DNA of 64,000 nt. Origin: Fen-1254 sp963769605. Its GTDB lineage: Bacteria > Bacteroidota > Ignavibacteria > UBA10030. The position numbers and the translations under genes were made by a program. The DNA is taken from positions 620,001 to 684,000 of the forward strand of contig CAVYML010000001.1 of the NCBI GenBank assembly GCA_963769605.1, given 5' to 3'. Shown in pieces: positions 42,192-50,551 of this stretch (within the stretch, counting starts at the first letter, position 1; every line of letters begins with the position of its first letter). The notes under the pieces were generated by a model, which was given only the letters and a program-made list of their open reading frames with translations, did not search any database and was not told where the DNA came from.

Positions 42192-42611
42192 ATGGCATTA
42201 GAAAGAACCTTGGCAATTCTAAAACCGGATTGTGTCCGGAAAAATTTACAGGGTGAAGTAATTCTGAGAATTCAGAAAGACGGATTTATTGTTATCGGAA
42301 TGAAGCAGATCAGACTGACCAAAGATGAGGCCGAAGCCTTTTATGCAGTGCATAAGGGACGTCCTTTTTATAAAGATCTTGTTGAGTTTATGACAAGCGG
42401 ACCATGCGTTCCAATAGCACTTGAAAAAGAGAATGCCGTTGCTGATTACCGGACATTAATAGGAGCGACAGATCCTAAAGATGCAGAACCGGGCACGATA
42501 AGAAAATTATTTTCAGACAATAAAGGAGAGAATATCGTGCACGGGTCGGATTCTCTTGAAAATGGCAAGTTTGAAGTCGCTTTTTTCTTTTCTGAAAGAG
42601 AACTAGTTTAA
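42192..42611 (+). CDS. ndk: nucleoside-diphosphate kinase
   Basis: Ndk moves the terminal phosphate among NTPs and dNTPs. The 139-residue protein has TLAILKPDCVRKNLQGEV, the GATDPKDAEPGTIRKLF block and the active-site histidine in NIVHGSDSLENGKFEVAFFF. Length and order are typical. A good AAGGAG precedes the ATG at 42192. It lies 45 bp after sucD and could be on the same transcript. The following 250 bp to the next gene hold a heptad-repeat patch and no other feature. Confidence 0.96.
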   Translation: MALERTLAILKPDCVRKNLQGEVILRIQKDGFIVIGMKQIRLTKDEAEAFYAVHKGRPFYKDLVEFMTSGPCVPIALEKENAVADYRTLIGATDPKDAEPGTIRKLFSDNKGENIVHGSDSLENGKFEVAFFFSERELV

Positions 42612-42745
42612 AAAAATCTTTATTCGTGGTCCTAAGTGCTGAAATTGAAAAATATTAGTTTTGCAGCCACGTAAGAAGATCAAGAGCCATATTCGATATC
42701 GGCTATGGAAGTCGGATTTTTATACATTGATTCTCGCTGTGCTCC

Positions 42746-42794
42746 GAACCAGAAACCGCAACTACGAACAAAGAACAACGCACTACAAACTTCT
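42746..42794. repeat. seven-unit 7-bp-period repeat (about AACNACG)
   Basis: The 49 bp read as seven heptads in exact register: GAACCAG, AAACCGC, AACTACG, AACAAAG, AACAACG, CACTACA, AACTTCT. It lies in the gap between ndk and the beta-CASP nuclease gene. The same style recurs at 60022 (AACCAAG AACTACG AACCAAG). Confidence 0.55.
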
Positions 42795-42868
42795 CTTATG
42801 TGTTTTTTGCTTTTTTTGTATCTTCTCGCTACTTTCGTTTTGGTAATGAATGAGTTTAAGGAGAAGTG

Positions 42869-44266
42869 ATGATCTTGGAATTTTATGGCGCTGCACAGAC
42901 TGTAACAGGTTCGATGCACGTCATTGCGGTCAGCGGCAGACGTTTATTACTCGATTGCGGTCTTTTTCAAGGGAAAAGAGCAGAAGCATTTGAACGAAAC
43001 AATAATTTTCCATTCGATCCGTCAAAAATAGATGCAGTAATTCTTTCCCATGCGCATATCGACCATTCCGGAAATCTTCCTGGATTGATGAAAAACGGAT
43101 TCCACGGTCCGGTGTATGCGACCGATGCAACCCGCGATCTTTGCAATATAATGCTCTATGACAGCGCGTATATTCAAGAACGAGATATTCAATATGTCAA
43201 TAAGAAGCATACAAAGAAGCACGAGCCGCTCGTGCAGCCTCTCTACGATGTAGTCGACGTAACAGATATTTTACAGCAATTTATTAGCGTCAGCTATGAG
43301 CATCGCATTCAGGTCTGCAATGGAGTATACGCGACGTTTTTCGATGCAGGGCATATTCTGGGTTCTGCAGTAACGTTTCTGGAGATCGAAGAAAAAGGCA
43401 AAACATTGCTGGTGGGTTTTACGGGCGATCTTGGAAGAAAAAACATGCCTATTATTAAGGATCCGCAGCCTATGCCCCCCGTCGATTTTCTTATCACGGA
43501 GAGTACATATGGAGGAAAAATTCACGAACCGGTCACAAACATGAAAGATTCACTCTGCCGCGTTATCCAAAGAACGACGGAACGTGACGGAAAAGTCGTA
43601 ATTCCTTCGTTTAGTGTCGGTCGAACGCAGGAGGTAGTCTATTTGCTTCATGAATTATTTGAGGAAGGCCGGCTGCCGACAGTTCCAATCTATATCGATA
43701 GTCCACTTGCCGTCAATGCAAGTGACGTTTTCCGACTGCATCCGGAATGTTTTGATGAAGAGACAATGAAACTCCTTCATGCACACGAGGATCCATTCGG
43801 ATTTGGACGTCTTCAATATATAAGGACTGTTGAAGAATCGAAAAAACTGAACGATCTGAAGAGCTCGTGCATTATCATATCCGCCTCTGGCATGTGCGAA
43901 GGCGGGCGCGTCGTTCATCACCTGGCGAATACGATTGAGGATCCGAAGAATACCATCCTCTTTGTCGGCTATCAGGCGGAACATACTTTGGGACGCCGAT
44001 TGGTCGAAAAACAACAGGAAGTAACGATCTTCGGAGACGTGTATAAAGTAAATGCAGAAATCGCAATCCTGAATTCGTTCTCCGCCCATGCCGGACAGGA
44101 TGAAATTGTCGGTTATATAGAGCAAGTAGATAAAGCCAAATTAAAAGAAATATTTTTAGTACATGGTGAAATTGAACAAGCTGAAAAATTGAAAGCAAAA
44201 TTAGCCGAGCATCATTACGAAAATATTGTTATTCCTCAGCGCGGAGACAAAGTCGAACTGCTGTAA
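42869..44266 (+). CDS. MBL/beta-CASP RNA-processing exonuclease (YSH1/CPSF73-like)
   Basis: The 465-residue enzyme has the metallo-beta-lactamase metal motif LSHAHIDHSGNLPGL, FTGDLGRKNMPII, the beta-CASP segment VIPSFSVGRTQEVVYLLHEL and IISASGMCEGGRVVHHL, and a final HAGQDEIVGYI plus LVHGE (motifs B and C). These match the bacterial relatives of CPSF73 that process or trim RNA. The physiological substrate is not readable. ATG 42869 is preceded by AAGGAGA. A GTG three bases earlier is in frame. The next gene, an anti-sigma-like kinase, is 81 bp away. Confidence 0.9.
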   Translation: MILEFYGAAQTVTGSMHVIAVSGRRLLLDCGLFQGKRAEAFERNNNFPFDPSKIDAVILSHAHIDHSGNLPGLMKNGFHGPVYATDATRDLCNIMLYDSAYIQERDIQYVNKKHTKKHEPLVQPLYDVVDVTDILQQFISVSYEHRIQVCNGVYATFFDAGHILGSAVTFLEIEEKGKTLLVGFTGDLGRKNMPIIKDPQPMPPVDFLITESTYGGKIHEPVTNMKDSLCRVIQRTTERDGKVVIPSFSVGRTQEVVYLLHELFEEGRLPTVPIYIDSPLAVNASDVFRLHPECFDEETMKLLHAHEDPFGFGRLQYIRTVEESKKLNDLKSSCIIISASGMCEGGRVVHHLANTIEDPKNTILFVGYQAEHTLGRRLVEKQQEVTIFGDVYKVNAEIAILNSFSAHAGQDEIVGYIEQVDKAKLKEIFLVHGEIEQAEKLKAKLAEHHYENIVIPQRGDKVELL

Positions 44267-44347
44267 ACAATTCATGTGTTGGCTAAAGTGAAAAAAAGAG
44301 AATCAGCAAAGAAGCAGGCCATGACAGGAAGTTGAATTATCTATGAA

Positions 44348-44737
44348 ATGGATTGTAAAAGCGATCCGAAAGAAGTGCGGAAAATCGAGGCTGTTATCAA
44401 AAAACTAAGCAGGGAAAATCATCTTACTAAAGAGCAATGTTATAAATTGTTGATTGTATGTACGGAAGCCGTTAATAACGCTATTATTCATGGAAACAAA
44501 TTAGACGGAAATAAAAACGTAAATGTAAAATGCTGCGTCACGGCTCATAAAGTTACGATGACTGTAAAAGATAAGGGAGCGGGTTTCGAAATGGAAAAAC
44601 TGCCGAATCCGATTGAAGAAAAGAATTTGCTCAAGGAGAGCGGGCGGGGCGTCTTTTTAATACGATCGCTTATGGATGATGTGAAATTTAAAAAACTTAA
44701 GAATGGATCGACAATGAGAATGAGTCTCAATCGATAG
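44348..44737 (+). CDS. RsbW/SpoIIAB-type ATP-binding regulator (anti-sigma or anti-anti-sigma kinase)
   Basis: The 129-residue protein has a GHKL ATPase fold: TEAVNNAIIHGN for the N-box, TVKDKGAGFEMEKLP for the G1 box and GRGVFLIRSLMDDV for the G2 box, the usual small serine kinase of RsbW type. Such proteins bind a sigma factor or STAS partner and phosphorylate the latter. No sigma factor or STAS protein lies next to it, so the partner is unknown. ATG 44348 is the best start because a TGA sits just upstream in the same frame. Confidence 0.85.
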   Translation: MDCKSDPKEVRKIEAVIKKLSRENHLTKEQCYKLLIVCTEAVNNAIIHGNKLDGNKNVNVKCCVTAHKVTMTVKDKGAGFEMEKLPNPIEEKNLLKESGRGVFLIRSLMDDVKFKKLKNGSTMRMSLNR

Positions 44738-44804
44738 CGAAAATTATTGCTTTTTTTATGTGACTGGACCTGTCTATCATGGTGAGCATAGTGGACAAAA
44801 AAAA

Positions 44805-44835
44805 AGCCCGTTTAGACATCTAAACGGGCTTTTTT
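44805..44835. terminator. bidirectional rho-independent terminator
   Basis: AGCCCGTTTAGA (44805-44816) pairs perfectly with TCTAAACGGGCT (44819-44830), and the hairpin has A-tract on the left and T-tract on the right. It ends the plus-strand regulator gene and the minus-strand FadL-like gene that converge here. Confidence 0.92.
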
Positions 44836-44854
44836 ACTCTTAAGGCAATGAATA

Positions 44855-46171
44855 TTAGAAATTATAACCAAAGTTAACACTAAGAACGTTCGCATTACTG
44901 CTATAAGTTCCCGGAATTGTCATTGTTGCACCGTCAGTAGGATTTAAATTTTCAAACGGAGAAATCTTAGCGGCAAATAAGACAATCATATACGCTGCAT
45001 CAACATGCAATTTATCGGTAATTTTATAGCTGCCACCGATTGTCAGATCTGTGCGGTTTCCATCCGGAAGCATTGGCTCAGTGAAAGTTTGCGGCTGCGG
45101 CGTAAAATCTTCAACTGCTCCTCCGCGTATCATCCACTTGTCATTGATTGTATATTCTGCGCCAATTCGCAAAATAGGCTCATCGGTCCAAGCTTTAAGA
45201 TAAGTCGTGGTGCCTTGAAGAGGAGTTACAGGTGTCATGTTGATTTGAAGTTGTTTGTATGCTGTCCATTGAACAAATTGGAAATTACCTTCAATTCGGA
45301 GATCAGGCGCTACCTGATATGCGGCTCCAAAATAAAAATTTGCCGGCATTGGAAGTGTTGCTTTTCCGGTTCCATTAACAAGGCCTTGAGCCAATGCTGA
45401 AGGAACATTCGTATAAGTCGCATTTCCTGAAAAATCGATATTTGTTTTAATTCGATAAGATAATCCCAAAGATAATTTATTAATCGGTTTATAAATGATA
45501 CCGAAATTTGCATTAAAGCCATTTCCTGTTCCTTTTAATTCATTTGTTCCATCAGGGGCAGCACTAAGAGCAGGATTGAAAATAGCCCATGGTATGGTTT
45601 TAGTCATATCAACGGTTCCGTACACATAACTGACTCCAACACCAATAGCAAGATTGTCATTAATTTTATATGAAATTGTAGGGTTGAAATAATATGTTGC
45701 AATACTTGAATTAACAGCTAAAAAACTACCTGCATAAATACCGCCATTAACTAATTGACCCCATTGAGTCGGCCATTCTGTTCCCAATCCAAATGGATTA
45801 TAAATTCCAAGACCTACAGCGATTTTATCATTGATCTTATAGGAGCCGTATATATTAAAAGGTGTAAAGATTTGAGGACGAGTAGAAGTTGAAGGATAAT
45901 TTCGCATGTCTAGATTTGGTTCGGGCGCATAAGATGAGTATGGCTGGATAAAATTGATGCCGGCGAGAACATTAAAACCATCTTGAAATGCTAGTCCTGC
46001 TGGATTGAAATAGATCGCTGAAGGATCTGATGCTGTTGCTGCAAAAGCACCGCCCATACCGACAGCACGGGCATCTTGTTCATTCAATTGATAACCTCCG
46101 GCGAATAATGTCCCTGTCGCAAGAAGAGAGACGAGGGCAAGTAAGCCCAAATATCGAGCTGAAAAATTCAT
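44855..46171 (-). CDS. FadL/OmpP1/TodX family outer membrane transport protein
   Basis: The 438-residue protein has a signal peptide (MNFSARYLGLLALVSLLATG) and the FadL start GGYQLNEQDARAVGMGGAF with ATASDPSAIYFNPAGL (the NPAG box), which are hallmarks of this 14-strand barrel. It imports long-chain fatty acids or other hydrophobic compounds through the outer membrane. The end (NVLSVNFGYNF) has the terminal aromatic expected of an outer-membrane barrel. It lies on the minus strand, with two tandem promoter copies upstream and a ribosome site AAGGAGG. Confidence 0.88.
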   Translation of the reverse strand: MNFSARYLGLLALVSLLATGTLFAGGYQLNEQDARAVGMGGAFAATASDPSAIYFNPAGLAFQDGFNVLAGINFIQPYSSYAPEPNLDMRNYPSTSTRPQIFTPFNIYGSYKINDKIAVGLGIYNPFGLGTEWPTQWGQLVNGGIYAGSFLAVNSSIATYYFNPTISYKINDNLAIGVGVSYVYGTVDMTKTIPWAIFNPALSAAPDGTNELKGTGNGFNANFGIIYKPINKLSLGLSYRIKTNIDFSGNATYTNVPSALAQGLVNGTGKATLPMPANFYFGAAYQVAPDLRIEGNFQFVQWTAYKQLQINMTPVTPLQGTTTYLKAWTDEPILRIGAEYTINDKWMIRGGAVEDFTPQPQTFTEPMLPDGNRTDLTIGGSYKITDKLHVDAAYMIVLFAAKISPFENLNPTDGATMTIPGTYSSNANVLSVNFGYNF

Positions 46172-46239
46172 ATAGTCCTCCTTAATGAAATGAATGGGAA
46201 AAAAACAATAAAAAAAATTATGATAAAGCGTTCGGAAAT

Positions 46240-46268
46240 AATATATATAATCGATCTATTAAATGCAA
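46240..46268 (-). promoter_or_regulatory. proximal promoter copy for the FadL-like gene
   Basis: Read on the minus strand: TTGCAT (46268-46263), 17-bp spacer, TATATT (46245-46240). It lies about 70 bp before the start of the FadL-like gene. Confidence 0.6.
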
Positions 46269-46307
46269 TTTATAGAATGCGAAAAATAACACAACAACAT
46301 TGGCATG

Positions 46308-46336
46308 AATATATATAATGAATTTATAAAATGCAA
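46308..46336 (-). promoter_or_regulatory. distal promoter copy for the FadL-like gene
   Basis: Read on the minus strand: TTGCAT (46336-46331), 17-bp spacer, TATATT (46313-46308). Both boxes are identical to those of the copy at 46240, displaced by exactly 68 bp. The surrounding sequence is also similar. Confidence 0.55.
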
Positions 46337-47031
46337 TTTACAGAATACATATTCATTAATAGGTGTGGTTTTTCTCTGAGATATTCGTGGAAAACGCCCT
46401 TATGCAAAAGTTGAAATTTTGCATGATAGAAGAAAGTATTGAATTGCAATGTGAATTCAAATCGCAATGGTTCGGATAAAATCGCAGTCGCAGAAAAAAA
46501 TTCATGCTTCAAAAAGAACATACGAAATGAAAAGGGGTGCGGTTATAAAGGATGATCGCCAGCCAAATCCTCATGATCAGATAGCTTTATGAAGAAATTA
46601 GAATGGATATTAATAATTGTGGTGGAAAGAAAATTTGAATTCAAAAAGAATAAATAATTTTCATAACTTCATATTATCTTTTATCGCTTCTTATGTGATT
46701 ATGAGCAGACTGCCGGAAATTTTTTTTAAAGAATCAAGGACCTACAATTTATTGGCATATTGTTACTGCATAGAATCCTCCCCAATAGAGTGGTCCCTTT
46801 TTTGACGGCGCCCTCAATTGAAAGGAAAGGGATTGTTATTGGAGTGTGGGTCATAAAATTGTGCTTGCAAAAAGCTCGAATTCTCATCTGAAAATATGTT
46901 TCTAAAATTTTTATTTCTCGGATTGCATCCTTTATTAAAGGAAATATGGTCTTTAAGCATAGCAATTTACTTGACCAGGGATATAGCCATTTTTTAAAAT
47001 CTCAGTCATGAAATCGGTTCTTCAGAGCTTG
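46337..47031. other. AT-rich intergenic region without a supported gene
   Basis: Only short, unconvincing reading frames occur on either strand. I see a perfect hairpin ATGCAAAA (46402-46409) with TTTTGCAT (46417-46424), and no gene signal. This could be an old insertion scar or regulatory space upstream of the FadL-like gene and downstream of mdh. Confidence 0.5.
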
Positions 47032-47955
47032 TCAGAAATTCAGTTTTGCTATATTGGATTTGACATCCGCCGCAGAATTTGATAGCTGCTCTTTTTCTTC
47101 AATTGTCAGTTTTATTTGAATTATTTCCTCGACTCCGTTTTTTCCGAGTTTGATGGGAACACCGACAACGGTATCTTGAAGGTCATATTCTCCCTTGAGA
47201 AAAACTGCTCCTGGAAGTATTCTTTTTCTGTCCTTGACAATTGCTTCGATCATTTGAACAGCACACGCAGATGGGGCATAATAGGCACTGCCAGTTTTAA
47301 GATGGTTGACAATTTCAATCCCGCCGTCTCTGGTTCGCTTGACCAGACGATCAATTGTTTCCTTATCCATAAGGTCAGGCAGCGGAATTCCGCTAATAGT
47401 CGAATAACGGGGTAGTGGAACCATAGAGTCGCCATGCCCTCCAAGAACGAACGCATTAACATCCTCGACCGAGACGCCATATTCGAGAGCTATAAACGAT
47501 CGGAATCTGGAAGAATCCAGAACGCCGGCCATTCCAATCACGCGATGACGTGGCAAATTGCTGATCTTTAATGCAACAAATGTCATAACATCAAGAGGGT
47601 TGGAAACGACAAGAATAAGACCATTCGGAGAATATGTTATAACCTGTTCTGTGCAGAGTTTAACGATGCTTGCGTTCGTATTCTGAAGATCGTCGCGGCT
47701 CATACCGGGCTTTCTTGCAATTCCGGCCGTAATGAGAACAATGTCGGAATTTGCGGTTGGGCCGTAACTTGTAGTTCCGATAATTCGCGTGTCCGATCTT
47801 TCAATAGGAGAAGCTTCGTAAATATCGAGTGCTTTTCCTTGTGCAAGACCGTCTACGATATCAACTAAAATGACTTCGTTTGCAAGTCCTTTGTCGGTAA
47901 TACGCTGTGCCGAAGTAGCTCCGACATTTCCCGCTCCTATGACTGTAATTTTCAT
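47032..47955 (-). CDS. mdh: malate dehydrogenase
   Basis: Mdh interconverts malate and oxaloacetate with NAD. The 307-residue protein has the Rossmann start ITVIGAGNVGATSAQRI, DIVLITAGIARKPGMSRDDL, the VSNPLDVMT loop and the catalytic histidine in VLGGHGDSMVPLPRYSTISG. This is the lactate-dehydrogenase-like Mdh class found in many Bacteroidota and Chlorobi. The ATG at 47955 follows GGAGGAAAAG. A TTG 12 bp upstream is in frame. It lies downstream of rpmA with a hairpin between. Confidence 0.95.
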   Translation of the reverse strand: MKITVIGAGNVGATSAQRITDKGLANEVILVDIVDGLAQGKALDIYEASPIERSDTRIIGTTSYGPTANSDIVLITAGIARKPGMSRDDLQNTNASIVKLCTEQVITYSPNGLILVVSNPLDVMTFVALKISNLPRHRVIGMAGVLDSSRFRSFIALEYGVSVEDVNAFVLGGHGDSMVPLPRYSTISGIPLPDLMDKETIDRLVKRTRDGGIEIVNHLKTGSAYYAPSACAVQMIEAIVKDRKRILPGAVFLKGEYDLQDTVVGVPIKLGKNGVEEIIQIKLTIEEKEQLSNSAADVKSNIAKLNF

Positions 47956-48054
47956 CTTTTCCTCCAAATTTAATCAAACTTCTTAATGTATTTTATAAAT
48001 TGTATTCTTAAGCCGCTGATTATAGAACACGATAATCCGGAAAGAAATTCCTGT

Positions 48055-48080
48055 TCCATAGGGTGTTTCCATCCTATGGA
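48055..48080. other. hairpin between rpmA and mdh (no T-run)
   Basis: TCCATAGG (48055-48062) pairs with CCTATGGA (48073-48080), 8 bp perfect, loop of 10. It lacks a T-run on either strand, so it may be an mRNA-stability or processing site in the rplU-rpmA-mdh stretch rather than a terminator. Confidence 0.45.
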
Positions 48081-48154
48081 TCTTGATTCAGGGACGGCGG
48101 TGGGAGCCTCCACATCTTTATAGAAGGGAGGATAAAGGGAGAGTATTTCTTTGT

Positions 48155-48412
48155 TTATGCTGCCGGCAAAATGCTTACTTTTTGTCTTAATTTGCCGACT
48201 CGTTCAAACTTTACAATACCGTTTGTTAAAGCGAAAAGAGTATCGTCGCTTCCTATTCCGACATTAAGACCAGGATGAAACTTCGTTCCACGTTGACGCA
48301 CCAAGATATTGCCGGCCAAAACAGTTTGTCCGCCAAAACGTTTGATACCAAGACGTTGTGCATTGCTCTCGCGGCCATTTTTAGTGCTTCCGGCGCCTTT
48401 TTTATGAGCCAT
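48155..48412 (-). CDS. rpmA: 50S ribosomal protein L27
   Basis: L27 lies near the peptidyl-transferase centre and its N-terminus helps peptide-bond formation. The 85-residue protein starts MAHKKGAGSTKNGRESNAQR and has FGGQTVLAGNILVRQRGTKF and HPGLNVGIG, as in all L27. The N-terminus begins directly with AHKKGAGS, so no pre-sequence is removed. It follows rplU (16 bp apart) on the minus strand, the usual L21-L27 pair. Confidence 0.96.
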   Translation of the reverse strand: MAHKKGAGSTKNGRESNAQRLGIKRFGGQTVLAGNILVRQRGTKFHPGLNVGIGSDDTLFALTNGIVKFERVGKLRQKVSILPAA

Positions 48413-48428
48413 TATAGAACCTCCAACT

Positions 48429-48737
48429 CTATGCTATTTTTGTAATTTCAATTTCTGTGTATTGCTGACGATGCCCATTGCGGACTCGATAGCCTTTCCG
48501 CTTTTTCTTTTTCAACACGATGACAGTGTCGTCCTTTGTATGTTTCAGTACTTTGGCTTCGATAAAAGACTCTGAAATAAAAGGAGATCCTACGGCAGTC
48601 TTTGTATCGTCATTTCTTAAAAGAACCTTATCGAATTTAACGGTGGTTCCGATTTCGGATTTCAGCCGGGGCACGAAAATTTTCGCATTCGGAGCAACTG
48701 TTACCTGTGTACCTGCAATTTCTACTACTGCAAACAT
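48429..48737 (-). CDS. rplU: 50S ribosomal protein L21
   Basis: L21 is a 23S rRNA-binding protein of the large subunit. The 102-residue protein starts MFAVVEIAGTQVTVAPNAK and has VLLRNDDTKTAVGSPFI and the conserved end VLKKKKRKGYRVRNGHRQQY. ATG 48737 is preceded by GAGGA. A TTG 12 bases upstream is in frame but unlikely. It leads the minus-strand rplU-rpmA unit, with a promoter at 48778-48806. Confidence 0.96.
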   Translation of the reverse strand: MFAVVEIAGTQVTVAPNAKIFVPRLKSEIGTTVKFDKVLLRNDDTKTAVGSPFISESFIEAKVLKHTKDDTVIVLKKKKRKGYRVRNGHRQQYTEIEITKIA

Positions 48738-48777
48738 TGGATTCCTCAAATTCTGAACATTAATTTTAATATCAATA

Positions 48778-48806
48778 AATGTACTTTAAAATGGAGTAAA
48801 AGTCAA
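48778..48806 (-). promoter_or_regulatory. promoter for rplU-rpmA
   Basis: On the minus strand: TTGACT (48806-48801), 17-bp spacer, TACATT (48783-48778), about 40 bp before the rplU start. -35 matches 5 of 6 and -10 matches 5 of 6 of the local TATATT. Confidence 0.6.
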
Positions 48807-49331
48807 TGAAATGATATGAAAAATATTGGTGTTTTTATTAATGTTTTTTGTTGATCCCAACCTTGGTTTAAAAGCGTATCCTTTTGTACCGAGTTTAAAT
48901 GTACTGAGTTTAAAGGAATTAGGTGCGTGAATTAATGTCCGCATTTTGTTGTATTCCGAATGGAAAAAAGTAGTTCTGCTTCAAATTCCATTCTCCAAAA
49001 GCGAATTGATGCACGTATAGTTCCGGTATGGGAAGCACTTCGTTCATTAATGATTGTCTGTACGATGTATGTCAAATGACTCTAAGGAGACCTTTCCAAG
49101 GTGTCTCTAAAACAACACCAAATCATTAGGAAACATGTCGATTTATTAGACACCTTTCCAAGGTGGGGGGTGTATTCAAATGGTCAGATGGAGAATATGC
49201 CTCGTGGGATGGGGAATAAGTTTGTTCTTGACAGACGCAAAAATATTTTTCACATGCTGAGTGTCGAAATTGGGTTAAGAAGTGTGCAGCAAGAGAGCGG
49301 TCGTCATATGACTCTTTAAAAAAGATGCGAA
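48807..49331. other. intergenic region with repeats and no supported gene
   Basis: No convincing reading frame. A 15-bp tandem duplication (GTACCGAGTTTAAAT then GTACTGAGTTTAAAG) lies at 48886-48915. Two palindromes with the core ACCTTTCCAAGGT lie at 49087-49107 and 49149-49173. A 13-bp near-direct repeat, GTCAAATGACTCT at 49071-49083 and GTCATATGACTCT at 49303-49315, flanks the palindromes. Confidence 0.55.
49071..49315. repeat. possible short inserted element flanked by 13-bp direct repeats
   Basis: The 13-bp repeats (one mismatch) enclose about 220 bp that begins with a palindrome GAGACCTTTCCAAGGTGTCTC and holds a second copy of its core. There is no transposase inside. It resembles a small non-autonomous element or scar. 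The palindrome core is similar to the hairpin beside the RAYT pseudogene at 28044. Confidence 0.4.
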
Positions 49332-50174
49332 TTATTGCAAATGTTCCATGAGTATCTGACGAATCTTATCAATGGGCATATCCTGTCCCGTCCAAATTTT
49401 AAAGGTTTCTGCTCCTTGATGAATAAACATGGTCAGTCCATCGATAGCTGTGGCGCCGGCCAATAAACCTTCTTTTAAAAATTTGGTCTGAAGAGGACGA
49501 TAGATTGCATCGAAAAGTAAATGTTCTTTCCGCAATGGCGCATCGGGAGGCAATGGGGAATCGTCCGTTTTGGGAAGCATTCCAATTGGGGTTGTGTTAA
49601 TAATGATTATCGACGTTCTTATGCTTTCATTTAATTCATGAGGATTGAAATCAATTGAGCAAAGTCGAATTTGAGAATCCAATTTAAAATTCGATAGGAG
49701 AGCCTTCGTCTTGTGTATAGAACGACCTGCGACACAAATCCGGGCAGGAGCAAAGTGTCGTGTTAGAACATAGAGCATCGCACGTGCTGTTCCACCGGCT
49801 CCAATCACCAAAACTTCGTTTTGATTAATTTGCGCTTTGTAAGGCTCTAAAGTTTTAAGAACACCCATAATATCAGTATTATGACCAAACCAGCCTTCCT
49901 TATGCACATGAATCATGTTAACCGCACCGCTCGCTTGCGCTTCAGGGCTGAGCGTTGTCAGCAATGGTTGAACTTTTTCTTTAAAAGGAATTGTCACATT
50001 AAATCCTGAAAATCCATCGTCTACAAGCTTCGGAAGAGTTTCAAGAAGTCTATCGGGGGGGATCTCTATGGCTTCGTATCTGCAAGACAATCCATATAAT
50101 TCGAAGCCTGCATTGTGCATAATGGGGGAAAGTGTCTGTTTGATAGGATACCCTATGATTGCAAATTTATGCAT
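49332..50174 (-). CDS. aroE: shikimate dehydrogenase
   Basis: AroE reduces 3-dehydroshikimate with NADPH in aromatic amino acid synthesis. The 280-residue protein has IGYPIKQTLSPIMHNAGFEL, the substrate-binding GFNVTIPFKEKVQPLL with the catalytic lysine, and the nucleotide-binding GAGGTARAMLYVLTR. NTTPIGMLPKTDDSPLP matches the AroE NxTPxG block. Minus strand, ATG 50174, directly downstream of the TPR gene (46-bp gap), likely on the same transcript. Confidence 0.93.
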   Translation of the reverse strand: MHKFAIIGYPIKQTLSPIMHNAGFELYGLSCRYEAIEIPPDRLLETLPKLVDDGFSGFNVTIPFKEKVQPLLTTLSPEAQASGAVNMIHVHKEGWFGHNTDIMGVLKTLEPYKAQINQNEVLVIGAGGTARAMLYVLTRHFAPARICVAGRSIHKTKALLSNFKLDSQIRLCSIDFNPHELNESIRTSIIIINTTPIGMLPKTDDSPLPPDAPLRKEHLLFDAIYRPLQTKFLKEGLLAGATAIDGLTMFIHQGAETFKIWTGQDMPIDKIRQILMEHLQ

Positions 50175-50220
50175 AGAAAAAAATAAGCAATAGCAGTTGA
50201 TTCTTGTAAAGACGAAAGGC

Positions 50221-50520
50221 CTAACGATTGATAAGCTTCATAAACCAACGCCATGAGGCCAGTTTAGGGAAAATCGATAAAAATTCACTGCGCAGTTCAG
50301 GTGAAATTTTAAATGACGCGGAAAATTCACTTGCTGCTTCCTCAAATCGATCCAAGCCGGCAAGAGCTTTTGCCCGGCTAAAATGAGATAGGCCGAAACT
50401 CTCGTTTAACTTTATTGATTGTTCAAGAGCTGAAATGCCAGAGATATAATTCCCAATTTCAATCAATGTATCTCCATAGTCGAACCATGCTTCATAGTTG
50501 TTCGGTTCCAATTGAGTCAC
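50221..50520 (-). CDS. C-terminal fragment of the TPR protein (after a frameshift)
   Basis: This 99-residue fragment (TQLEPNNYEAWFDYGDTLIE onward) has two more tetratricopeptide repeats and the original C-terminus (KLASWRWFMKLINR). It is the continuation of the gene at 50552-51637 in another frame. Deleting one base at about 50590-50591 joins them as YWYACADAEYNSDNRDISLQ. Seen as one protein, it is about 472 residues. Its listed ATG is only the first in-frame one and not a real start. Confidence 0.6.
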   Translation of the reverse strand: MTQLEPNNYEAWFDYGDTLIEIGNYISGISALEQSIKLNESFGLSHFSRAKALAGLDRFEEAASEFSASFKISPELRSEFLSIFPKLASWRWFMKLINR

Positions 50521-50551
50521 TTTTTCATAATATTGGAGCGAAATATCCCGA

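Noticed and set aside
46617..46805. Short plus-strand frame in the 860-bp gap
   Set aside because: AT-rich translation without gene character. No promoter or ribosome site.
49101..49319. 72-residue frame in the repeat-rich gap
   Set aside because: It covers palindromes and half of the possible inserted element, has no ribosome site and no family match.
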